Under the pieces are notes generated by a model that was not told where the DNA came from, searched no databases, and was given only the letters and a program-made list of their open reading frames with translations. This document shows, in pieces, positions 36,333 to 44,162 of a stretch of 64,000 nucleotides of DNA. Origin of the DNA: Cupriavidus sp. MP-37 (GTDB taxonomy: Bacteria > Pseudomonadota > Gammaproteobacteria > Burkholderiales > Burkholderiaceae); contig NZ_CP085345.1 in NCBI RefSeq assembly GCF_020618415.1, positions 1,984,001 through 2,048,000 of the forward strand, in the 5' to 3' direction. The first letter of the stretch is position 1. Each line of letters opens with the position of its first letter. Made by a program: the position numbers and the translations under genes.

Positions 36333-37718
36333 TCAGGCGGGAAACGTCAGGGTAAAGCGCGTCTTGCCGGCTGCTGACGCCACCGCGACTGCACCGCCAT
36401 GCGCGGCGACGATGGCCTGTGTGATCGCCAGCCCCAGCCCCAGTCCCGCGCCGTCGGACTCGGGCCGCGCGCGCGACTTGTCGGCGCGGAAGAAGCGGTC
36501 GAACAGCACGGGCAGCAACTCCGGCCGGATGGTCTCGCCTTCGTTCTCGACCACCACCTGCACCGCGTCGGCAGCGGGCGTGATCTCCACCACGATGGCT
36601 TTGCCCGCGGGCGTATGCCGCAGTGCATTCGACAGCAGGTTGCTCAGCGCGCGCCGCAGCATCAGCCGGTCGCCGGTGATGCGGCCGCGGCCGCGCAGCG
36701 CAAGCCGCACGCCCTTGTCCTCGGCGAGCGCATCGTAGAAGTCGAACAGCGCCGCGACTTCATCCGCCACCTCGATCGGTTCCGCGTTAGGCAGCGTGAT
36801 GCCGTGCTCGGTCTTGGCCAGGTACAGCATGTCCGACACCATGCGCGACAGCCGCTGCAGTTCTTCCACGTTCGAGGCCAGCACGTCGCGGTAGCGCGCC
36901 GCATCGCGCGGCTGCGACAGCACCACCTGGGTCTGCGTCATCAGGTTGGTGATCGGCGTGCGCAGCTCGTGCGCGAGGTCGGACGAGAATTCCGACAGGC
37001 GCGCGAAGTCGCGCTGCAGGCGCTCCAGCATCGCGTTGAGCGTGGCCGCCAGGTCCGCCATCTCCACCGGCACGGCGTCGACCGGCATGCGCTCGTCCAG
37101 CTTGTGCGCGGTGACGATGCGCGCGCGCGAGGCCATGGTGCGCAGGGGCGACAGTCCCCGGCGCGCCGCCCACCAGCCCAGCAGCCCGCTCGCCAGCGCC
37201 GCCAGCGTGCCGTAGAAGGCCAGCGTGTTGCGGAACGCGTGCAGGAAGTGGTCATGCAGCGCCGTGTCCATGCCGACCAGCACCTGCAGCGCGCCCGGCT
37301 GGCCGCCGGCGGGCGCCGCCGCCAGCTGCGCGCGCAGGCCGCGGTAGGTCTGGCCCTGCTGTTCCCAGGCAAAGGCGTCGTTTCCTGCCGGCGCCTGCGC
37401 GGCGGCGGCCAGCGCCGGGCGGAAATCGAAATCGCGCGTGGCATACAGGCGCTTGCCATCGGCGCCACGCACTTCGGCGACGAAGCCGGCATGGTGTTCC
37501 AGCGCCGGCCCCAGCCGTTGCGGCAGCGACGCCGCCGGGCCGTCGGCGGCGATCTTTTCGATCAGCCGCACGTTGTCGCCCAGCACGGCGTAGTCCTCGT
37601 CGGCGAAATGATCGTCAATAGCCAGCCAGATCAGCACGCCCAGGCCCAGCAGCACCGCCGCCGACGACAGCGAGAACAGGATGGTGAGCCGTGCCGTCAG
37701 TGACAGGCGGGGCTTCAT
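36333..37718 (-). CDS. copS: Heavy-metal sensor histidine kinase CopS
   Basis: A 461-residue sensor kinase of the heavy-metal (CusS/CopS) family. It has two membrane helices flanking a periplasmic domain of about 140 residues (about 35-175), a HAMP segment, and the HisKA motif [10 protein letters not shown] with His250. The ATPase part has [12 protein letters not shown] (N box), [11 protein letters not shown] (G2) and a F box-like [12 protein letters not shown]. By family copper in the periplasm activates it, and it phosphorylates CopR. Its ATG overlaps the copR stop (ATGA), so the pair is coupled. The gene is divergent from copABCD. Confidence 0.93.
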   Translation of the reverse strand: MKPRLSLTARLTILFSLSSAAVLLGLGVLIWLAIDDHFADEDYAVLGDNVRLIEKIAADGPAASLPQRLGPALEHHAGFVAEVRGADGKRLYATRDFDFRPALAAAAQAPAGNDAFAWEQQGQTYRGLRAQLAAAPAGGQPGALQVLVGMDTALHDHFLHAFRNTLAFYGTLAALASGLLGWWAARRGLSPLRTMASRARIVTAHKLDERMPVDAVPVEMADLAATLNAMLERLQRDFARLSEFSSDLAHELRTPITNLMTQTQVVLSQPRDAARYRDVLASNVEELQRLSRMVSDMLYLAKTEHGITLPNAEPIEVADEVAALFDFYDALAEDKGVRLALRGRGRITGDRLMLRRALSNLLSNALRHTPAGKAIVVEITPAADAVQVVVENEGETIRPELLPVLFDRFFRADKSRARPESDGAGLGLGLAITQAIVAAHGGAVAVASAAGKTRFTLTFPA

Positions 37719-38440
37719 GCGGGCTGGCCGTCGTTTGCCGGCGGCGCGTCTGCTTCGTCGGCGGCTTCGGGCGCCTCCAGCACATAGCCCATGCCGCGCA
37801 CGGTCTGGATCAGCCTGGCGTCGAAGCCGTCGTCGATCTTGGCGCGCAGGCGCCGGATGGCGACATCGATGACATTGCTGTCGCTGTCGAAGTTCATGTC
37901 CCACACCTGCGAGGCGATCAGCGAGCGCGGCAGCACCTCGCCGCGGCGGCGCGCCAGCAGTTCCAGCAGCGCGAACTCCTTGCTGGTCAGCGTGATGCGG
38001 CGCCCGGCGCGCGTGGCGCGGCGGCGGGTCAGGTCCAGCACCAGGTCGGCCACCTGGATGCGGTCCAGCGTCATCTGCGCGGTGCCGCGGCGCAGCAGCG
38101 TGCGCACGCGCGCCAGCAGCTCGGAGAAGGCGAACGGCTTGACCAGGTAGTCGTCGGCGCCCAGTTCCAGGCCCTTGACGCGGTCTGCCACGCTGTCGCG
38201 CGCGGTCAGGAACAGCACCGGCACGGGGTTCTGGCCCGCGCGCAGCGCCTGCACGATGCGCCAGCCGTCCACGTCCGGCAGCATCACGTCGAGGATGACC
38301 AGGTCGTAGGGCTCGGTCATGGCCAGGTGCTGGCCGTCCAGCCCGTTGCGCACCAGGTCGACGACGAAGCCCGCCTCGGTCAGCCCCTGGCGCAGGTATT
38401 CGCCGGTCTTGGACTCGTCCTCCACCACAAGCAGTTTCAT
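37715..38440 (-). CDS. copR: Copper response regulator CopR (OmpR family)
   Basis: A 241-residue response regulator. [20 protein letters not shown] is the hallmark N-terminus of heavy-metal regulators (CusR/CopR). The phospho-acceptor is Asp51 in VILDVMLPD, the lysine is in YLVKPF, and the winged-helix domain includes [12 protein letters not shown] and [18 protein letters not shown]. By family it activates copABCD from the adjacent divergent promoter. The last 20 residues are an acidic/Ala-rich extension ([15 protein letters not shown]) beyond the usual end. Confidence 0.95.
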   Translation of the reverse strand: MKLLVVEDESKTGEYLRQGLTEAGFVVDLVRNGLDGQHLAMTEPYDLVILDVMLPDVDGWRIVQALRAGQNPVPVLFLTARDSVADRVKGLELGADDYLVKPFAFSELLARVRTLLRRGTAQMTLDRIQVADLVLDLTRRRATRAGRRITLTSKEFALLELLARRRGEVLPRSLIASQVWDMNFDSDSNVIDVAIRRLRAKIDDGFDARLIQTVRGMGYVLEAPEAADEADAPPANDGQPA

Positions 38441-38522
38441 CAGTACGTTCCTTACGCGATCGGCCGGGCCGATTGCTCTTCATGACGGCCAGGCAACTCT
38501 ACGCCGGCGTTGCCGGCGCCAA

Positions 38523-38551
38523 CATGACCGCAAGATTACCGGATTGTCATG
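38523..38551. promoter_or_regulatory. Candidate CopR operator between copR and copA
   Basis: CATGAC (38523-38528) and GTCATG (38546-38551) form a 6-bp inverted repeat with a 17-base spacer in the 179-base copR-copA intergenic region. Within and after it are GATTACCGGATTG and GTTCCGGTCAG, which resemble each other as direct repeats. CopR sites in relatives are dyads of similar size, so this is a plausible operator, not a confirmed one. Confidence 0.4.
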
Positions 38552-38619
38552 TTCCGGTCAGACCGCGGTAGGGTGGCGCTGGCTACGCTTGGCGTGCCAA
38601 CCAACCCAACCGACGTGAC

Positions 38620-40530
38620 ATGCGACGCCATCCCAGCCCCGGCCGCCCAGCGCTGCCCCTTTTGCTGCTTGACCCGCTCTCCGGCTTGCCCGACTTGCGG
38701 CGCCGCCGCTTCGTGCAGGGGCTGGCCGCCGGCGGCGTGGTGGCCGGCCTGGGGCTGGCCGGCAGCGCCTGGGCGCAGCATGCGGGGCACGGCGGCGGTG
38801 CGCGCGACGGGCAGCCCGCGCCGGCCGGCAGCGGTGCCGGCCCGGTGCTGCGCGGCACCGAGTTCGACCTGGTGATCGGCGAATCGCTGGTCAACTACAC
38901 CGGCAAGCCGACCATCGCCACCACCATCAACGGCATGCTGCCCGGCCCGACGCTGCGCTGGCGCGAGGGCGACACCGTCACCATCCGCGTGACCAACCGC
39001 CTGCGCGAGCCCACCTCGATCCACTGGCACGGCATCATCCTGCCTTACCAGATGGACGGCGTGCCCGGCATCAGCTTTCCCGGCATTGCGCCCGGCGAGA
39101 CCTTCACCTACCGCTTCAAGGTCGCGCAGAGCGGCAGCTACTGGTACCACTCGCACTCCGGCTTCCAGGAGATGACCGGCGTGTACGGCGGCATCGTCAT
39201 CGATCCGGCCTCCGGGCACGAGCGCGCGCACGCCGAGCGCGACCATACCGTGCTGCTGTCGGACTGGACCGACGAAGACCCGATGCGGGTGCTGAACAAG
39301 CTCAAGATCCAGGGCGACTACTACAACTACAACCAGCCCACGGTGGTCGACTTCTTCCGCGACGTGTCGCGCGACGGGCTGAAGCAGGCACTGGACAAGC
39401 GCCGCATGTGGAACCAGATGCGGATGAGCCCGACCGACCTGGCGGACCTGTCCAGCGCCACCCTGACCCACCTTGCCAACGGCGTCACGCCGGCGGGCAA
39501 CTGGACCGGCCTGTTCCGCCGCGGCGAAACCGTGCGCCTGCGCTTTATCAACGGCTCGGGCAATACCTTCTACGACGTGCGCATCCCCGGGCTCAAGCTG
39601 CGCGTGGTGCAGGTCGACGGCCAGGACATCGAGCCCGTCACCGTCGACGAATTCCGCTTCGGTCCGGGCGAGACCTGCGACGCCATCGTGACGCCGCGCG
39701 ACGATGCCTACACCCTGTTCGCGCAGTCGATGGACCGCACCGGCTATGCGCGCGGCACGCTGGCGGTGCGCGAAGGCCTGTCGGCGCCGGTGCCCGCGCT
39801 GGACCGCCCGGAATGGCTGACCATGACCGACATGATGGGCGCGATGACCGGCCACGGCGGTCATGGCGGACATGGAGGGCATGCCGGGCACGGTGGTCAT
39901 GCCGGGCATGCCGGCCATGGCGCGATGCCGATGGCGGGCATGGACCGCGCCGGCATGGACCACGGCCAGCACGCCGTGGCATCCGCCGATGCGCTGCGGG
40001 TGCCCAGCAAGACCGCCCGCCATGCCCGCACCGAGTACGGCGCCAGCACCGACATGCGCGTCGACATGGCCCGCACCAACCTCGACGACCCCGGCATCGG
40101 CCTGCGCAACAACGGCAGGCGCGTGCTGACGCTGGCCGACCAGCACACCATCGGCGGAGCCATGGATGCGCGCGGACCGGGGCGCGAGGTCGAGCTGCAC
40201 CTGACCGGCAATATGGAGCGCTATACGTGGTCGTTCGACGGCGTCGAGTTCGGCAAGTCCACGCCGGTCTACTTCAAGCACGGCGAACGGCTGCGGGTGA
40301 TCCTGCACAACGACACCATGATGACGCACCCCATGCACCTGCACGGCATGTGGAGCGAGCTGGAGGCGCCCGACGGCAGCTTCCAGGCGCGGCGCCATAC
40401 CATCCCGGTGCAGCCGGCGCAGCGCATCAGCTTCCTGGTCACGGCCGATGCCCTGGGGCGCTGGGCCTGGCATTGCCACCTGATGCTGCATATGGATGCA
40501 GGCATGTTCCGCGAAGTGGTGGTGGCGTGA
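38620..40530 (+). CDS. copA: Copper resistance multicopper oxidase CopA
   Basis: A 636-residue periplasmic multicopper oxidase (PcoA/CopA family). A twin-arginine signal (RRRRFVQGLAAGG) predicts Tat export in folded form. Copper-binding motifs are HWHG, WYHSHSG, HPMHLHG and HCHLMLHM. Residues about 405-455 form a His/Gly/Met-rich insert (about seven GHGG/GHAGH units, then AGMDRAGMDH), a likely extra copper site. By family it oxidises Cu(I) and binds copper in the periplasm. The start at 38620 lacks an obvious ribosome site. It overlaps copB by one base. Confidence 0.95.
   Translation: MRRHPSPGRPALPLLLLDPLSGLPDLRRRRFVQGLAAGGVVAGLGLAGSAWAQHAGHGGGARDGQPAPAGSGAGPVLRGTEFDLVIGESLVNYTGKPTIATTINGMLPGPTLRWREGDTVTIRVTNRLREPTSIHWHGIILPYQMDGVPGISFPGIAPGETFTYRFKVAQSGSYWYHSHSGFQEMTGVYGGIVIDPASGHERAHAERDHTVLLSDWTDEDPMRVLNKLKIQGDYYNYNQPTVVDFFRDVSRDGLKQALDKRRMWNQMRMSPTDLADLSSATLTHLANGVTPAGNWTGLFRRGETVRLRFINGSGNTFYDVRIPGLKLRVVQVDGQDIEPVTVDEFRFGPGETCDAIVTPRDDAYTLFAQSMDRTGYARGTLAVREGLSAPVPALDRPEWLTMTDMMGAMTGHGGHGGHGGHAGHGGHAGHAGHGAMPMAGMDRAGMDHGQHAVASADALRVPSKTARHARTEYGASTDMRVDMARTNLDDPGIGLRNNGRRVLTLADQHTIGGAMDARGPGREVELHLTGNMERYTWSFDGVEFGKSTPVYFKHGERLRVILHNDTMMTHPMHLHGMWSELEAPDGSFQARRHTIPVQPAQRISFLVTADALGRWAWHCHLMLHMDAGMFREVVVA
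39855..39930 (+). repeat. Tandem His/Gly codon repeats inside copA
   Basis: Units close to GGTCATGGCGGACATG and GGGCATGCC are repeated about eight times, coding for H-G-G-H-A/G-G-H stretches in CopA. The region is the likely hot spot for length variation among strains. Confidence 0.7.
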
Positions 40531-41552
40531 TGATGCAACGTGAACTCCTGATCCCGATGTCCGGATACAAGAAGACCATGCTGGCCGCGGCGCTGGCGCT
40601 GGGCGCCATGAGCGCAGCCTTTGCGCAGGACCCGCATGCCGGCCATGCGCACGGCCACCATCACCAGGCTGCGCCCGCAACGATGCAGGGCATGGACCAC
40701 GGCCAGGTGCAAGGCATGGACCAGCCGGAGATCCAGACCATGGACGGCGCCAATGCGCCGCCGCAAGAGGCGGCCCCGGCCATCGACCATGGCGACATGA
40801 AGATGCAGGGCGGCAGCGCGCCGCCCGACGCGCGCGATCCGCACGCCTATTCCGGCGGCTACCAGCTCGGTGTCGGCCAGTACGCGCTGGGCGACAAGCG
40901 CCAGCTGGTGATGGCCGACGAGCACCTGTTCGCGTCGGTGCTGGTCGACCGCCTGGAATGGGCCCATGCCAACGGCCACAATGCCGCCGCCTACGAGGCG
41001 CAGGCGTGGTTCGGCAACAGCTTCGACAAGCTGGTGCTCAAGGCCGAGGGCGAGGCGGCCGGGGGCAAGCTGCACGAAGCCCGCACCGAGCTGCTGTGGG
41101 GCCATGCCGTGGCCAGCTACTGGGACACCCAGCTGGGCCTGCGCAACGATGCAGGCAGCGGGCGCCCGGCGCGCAACTGGCTGGCGTTCGGCGTGCAGGG
41201 ACTGGCGCCGTACTGGTTCGAGCTCGACGCCACCGCCTATGTCGGCACCAGCGGCCGCACCGCGCTGCGGCTGTCGGCGGAGTATGAACTGCTGCTGACG
41301 CAGCGCCTGATCCTGCAGCCGCGCATCGAGGCCAATCTCTATGGCAAGAACGATCGGGAAGTGGGCATCGGTAGCGGCTTGTCCAACGGCACCGTGGGAC
41401 TGCGGCTGCGCTATGAGTTCAGCCGGCAGTTCGCCCCGTATATCGGCGTCGAGCGCTACCAGACCTTCGGCAATACCGCCGACATGATCCGCACCGCCGG
41501 CGGCAAGTCGGGCGAGACCCGCTTCGTCGCCGGCGTCCGCGTGTGGTTCTGA
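40530..41552 (+). CDS. copB: Copper resistance outer-membrane protein CopB
   Basis: A 340-residue outer-membrane beta-barrel of the CopB/PcoB family. A signal peptide (LAAALALGAMSAAFA) is followed by a His/Met/Asp-rich N-terminal segment (HAGHAHGHHHQ; MQGMDHGQVQGMDQ) that can bind copper. Barrel strands then lead to the conserved C-terminal block (TRFVAGVRVWF, ending in the aromatic Phe of an outer-membrane protein). The ATG overlaps the copA stop, and a second Met follows directly. By family it helps hold or export copper at the outer membrane. Confidence 0.94.
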   Translation: MMQRELLIPMSGYKKTMLAAALALGAMSAAFAQDPHAGHAHGHHHQAAPATMQGMDHGQVQGMDQPEIQTMDGANAPPQEAAPAIDHGDMKMQGGSAPPDARDPHAYSGGYQLGVGQYALGDKRQLVMADEHLFASVLVDRLEWAHANGHNAAAYEAQAWFGNSFDKLVLKAEGEAAGGKLHEARTELLWGHAVASYWDTQLGLRNDAGSGRPARNWLAFGVQGLAPYWFELDATAYVGTSGRTALRLSAEYELLLTQRLILQPRIEANLYGKNDREVGIGSGLSNGTVGLRLRYEFSRQFAPYIGVERYQTFGNTADMIRTAGGKSGETRFVAGVRVWF

Positions 41553-41601
41553 CGCGAGCACGTTGCCACGACCATTTCCACATCCCTGAGCGGAGACCAC
41601 C

Positions 41602-41988
41602 ATGCATGCCAATCGCCCCCTGATCCACGCCACGATGGCGGCCATCGCCGCGCTGGCCAGCAGCCTTGCCTTCGCGCATCCCAGGCTGGAATCGTCGACG
41701 CCCGCCGACAAGGCCGAGGTGCCGGCGCCGCAGAAGATCGAGCTGCGCTTCTCCGAGAATCTCGTCACCCAGTTTTCCGGCGCCAACCTGGTGATGACCG
41801 GGATGCCGGGCATGGCCAACCATGCGCCGATGAAGATGGCGGTGAAGGTCTCGGGCAGCGATGACCCCAAAACCATGGTCATCACCCCCACCCAGCCGCT
41901 GCCGCAGGGCAGCTACCGGGTGGACTGGCGCGCGGTCTCTTCCGATACCCATCCCGTCAACGGCAACGTCACGTTCACGGTGAAGTAA
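41602..41988 (+). CDS. copC: Periplasmic copper-binding protein CopC
   Basis: A 128-residue CopC with a signal peptide cleaved at AFA, giving a mature N-terminal His (HPRLESSTPADKAEV), the family's Cu(II) site. A Met-rich loop (VMTGMPGMANHAPMKM) gives the Cu(I) site, and the SSDTHPVNGNVTF block is the second Cu(II)-ligand region. By family it shuttles copper between CopA/B and CopD. A GAGCGGAGAC ribosome site precedes it. The start of copD follows immediately after its stop. Confidence 0.97.
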   Translation: MHANRPLIHATMAAIAALASSLAFAHPRLESSTPADKAEVPAPQKIELRFSENLVTQFSGANLVMTGMPGMANHAPMKMAVKVSGSDDPKTMVITPTQPLPQGSYRVDWRAVSSDTHPVNGNVTFTVK

Positions 41989-42927
41989 TTGGCGCAGCCG
42001 GAATGGCTGGCCGCCGGGCTGCGCCTGGCGCTCTATCTCGATCTCGCCCTGGTGTTCGGGCTGCCGCTGTTCTGCCTGTACGCACTGCAACGGGACGAAC
42101 GCGCCGGCCGCTTCGCGCGCAGTTGCCGCGCGCTGGCACTGGGTGGCGCCGGCGTGGGCATCGCGCTGTCGCTGCTGGCCCTGGTCGAGATGGCGCGCGC
42201 CATGACGGGCGCGTCCGACTATGCCGCGCTGCAGGCCCATGTGCTGGCGATGATCGTCACCGGCACGGACTTCGGCGTGGCCTGGTGCGTGCGCATGGCG
42301 GCGCTGCTGCTGTTCGTGCTGGCCGGCATGCACGCGCACCGGCTGCGTGCACCCCTTGCGGTGCTGGCCGGGTCTGGGGGCGTGGCGCTGGCCACGCTGG
42401 CGTGGGGCGGGCATGGCGCGATGCATGACGGCGCGATGCGCACCCTGCATCTGGCGTCGGACGTGGTGCACCTGCTGGCCGCGGGCGCATGGGTGGGGGC
42501 GCTGGCGGCGTTCCTGCTGCTGGCGCGGCCCGGTTCGGCTCCGCACGGCGAGGGCCTGGCGCTGCTGAGCCGCAGCGCCAACGGCTTCGCGCGCATCGGC
42601 ACCCGCATCGTGGTCCTGCTGGTGATGACCGGCGTGCTCAACTACTGGCTTATCGTCGGGCCGGTGATGCCCGTGTTCGCGCCGATGTCCTACGGCGGGC
42701 TGCTGGCGGCCAAGCTTGCGTTGTTTGCCGCCATGCTCGGGCTGGCGGCGGCGAACCGGTTTGCGCTGGCGCCACGGCTGCAAGCGGCCGCGCGCACGGG
42801 TGAGCGGGGCCCGGTGCTGCAGGCAGTACGGGCGCTGCGGCGCAGCCTGCTGTTCGAAGCCGGCACCGCCGCGCTGGTGCTGGCGCTGGTGGCGGTGCTG
42901 GGCATGCTGTCGCCGGCACCGGCATGA
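41989..42927 (+). CDS. copD: Copper resistance inner-membrane protein CopD
   Basis: A 312-residue inner-membrane protein with about eight hydrophobic helices, of the CopD family. Conserved spots include WLAAGLRLALYLDLALVFG, a helix pair ending at AWGGHGAMHDG, and HLASDVVHLLAAGAWVGAL. The start is a TTG directly after the copC stop; no better start is seen downstream before the first helix. By family it moves copper across the inner membrane with CopC. It completes copABCD. Confidence 0.93.
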   Translation: MAQPEWLAAGLRLALYLDLALVFGLPLFCLYALQRDERAGRFARSCRALALGGAGVGIALSLLALVEMARAMTGASDYAALQAHVLAMIVTGTDFGVAWCVRMAALLLFVLAGMHAHRLRAPLAVLAGSGGVALATLAWGGHGAMHDGAMRTLHLASDVVHLLAAGAWVGALAAFLLLARPGSAPHGEGLALLSRSANGFARIGTRIVVLLVMTGVLNYWLIVGPVMPVFAPMSYGGLLAAKLALFAAMLGLAAANRFALAPRLQAAARTGERGPVLQAVRALRRSLLFEAGTAALVLALVAVLGMLSPAPA

Positions 42928-42957
42928 CTGCCGCGTTGCCGGGCGGGTGGGCAACCG

Positions 42958-44160
42958 TTAGCGCTCGCGCAAGGCCTCGGCGGCGCGGCGCAGCGGCTTG
43001 AGCAGGTAATCCAGCACGGTGCGCCGGCCGGTGCGGATCTCGGCCGTGGCGACCATGCCGGGCAGGATCGGGTGGCGCTTGCCGTCGCTGGTTTCCAGGT
43101 AGGCGTGGTCGGTCAGCACGTAGACGCGGTAGTAGTAGATGCGCTTGTCGACCTGGTCTTCGATGGTGTCGGGCGAGATCCGGTCCACGCGCGCCGGCAG
43201 CGTGCCGTAGATCGACGGCTCGAACGCCGTGATCTTGACCGTGGCCGGCTGCGCCGGATGGATGAAGGCGATGTCGCGCGGGCTCAGCCGCGCCTCGATC
43301 AGCAACTGGTCGCCCAGCGGCACGATTTCCATCAGCACGCCGCCGGGGCTAACCACGCCGCCGATGGTCGAGACGCGGATGTCCTTGACGATGCCGCGCG
43401 CCGGCGAGTTGATGGCGGTGCGGCGCAACTGGTCGGCGCGGCCTTCGCGCACCTTCAGCAGCGGGCCGAGGTCGGCCATGGTGGTGGCATAGTCGGCCTT
43501 CAGCGCCACGTAGTATTCGCTTTGCGTGGCGGCCAGCTTGGTCGAGAATTCGGCCACCTTCTGCCGCAGCCGCAGCACCTCGACCTCATTGCTCGCGCCG
43601 GTGCGCAGCAGCGGGATGGCGATCTGCAGCTCGTTCTCGGCCAGCCGCAGCTGTTCGCGCAGGTTGCCGACGTTCTCGCGAAAGGCGCGCCGGTTGGCGG
43701 TGAAAAGCTGGCGCTCGCGGTCGACCACCGCGGTATTGCCGGCCAGCTCGGCCGGGAAGGCCACGCTGGCGGCATCGTTCATTTCCGCATGCAGCCGCGC
43801 CGCGCGCGCCTGCAGCGCCGCGATCCGCTCCAGCGTCTCTTCCATCGAGGCGCGCGCCTGAACCGGGTCGAGCGTGGCCAGCTGCTGCCCGGCCTCGACC
43901 ACGTCGCCCTCGCGCACCGCCAGCTCGGCCAGGATGCCGCCTTCCAGGCTCTGGATGATCTGTCCCTTGGACGCCGGCGTGACGCGGCCCTCGCCGATCG
44001 CCACTTCATCCAGCCCCGCCAGCGCTGCCCACAGCAGGAACAGCGTCAGCGCACCCACGATCACCCACAGCAGGTAGCGGGGGCCCTCGGGCTGCCCGCC
44101 GATGCGCATCCAGTCCGCCGCCCCGGCCGCTCTTGTGCCCATGCCAGTGCCCATGCCCAT
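42958..44160 (-). CDS. HlyD-family adaptor of the type I secretion system
   Basis: A 400-residue membrane fusion protein. One N-terminal membrane helix (YLLWVIVGALTLFLLWAAL), the biotinyl-lipoyl-like region (EGDVVEAGQQLATLD), a long coiled-coil hairpin (about residues 110-235, with RERQLFTANRRAFRENVGNLREQL), and the PARGIVKDIRVSTIGGVV and FEPSIYG blocks are typical of LapC/HlyD adaptors. By family it links the ABC exporter and the TolC-like channel across the periplasm. It follows the ABC gene by two bases on the minus strand, so they are cotranscribed. Terminal VLDYLLKPLRRA is the usual end. Confidence 0.93.
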   Translation of the reverse strand: MGMGTGMGTRAAGAADWMRIGGQPEGPRYLLWVIVGALTLFLLWAALAGLDEVAIGEGRVTPASKGQIIQSLEGGILAELAVREGDVVEAGQQLATLDPVQARASMEETLERIAALQARAARLHAEMNDAASVAFPAELAGNTAVVDRERQLFTANRRAFRENVGNLREQLRLAENELQIAIPLLRTGASNEVEVLRLRQKVAEFSTKLAATQSEYYVALKADYATTMADLGPLLKVREGRADQLRRTAINSPARGIVKDIRVSTIGGVVSPGGVLMEIVPLGDQLLIEARLSPRDIAFIHPAQPATVKITAFEPSIYGTLPARVDRISPDTIEDQVDKRIYYYRVYVLTDHAYLETSDGKRHPILPGMVATAEIRTGRRTVLDYLLKPLRRAAEALRER

Positions 44161-44162
44161 GT

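Noticed and set aside
38520..38620. Possible Fur or generic box at copA
   Set aside because: Sequence is not AT-rich and does not match a Fur site; a CopR operator is more sensible.
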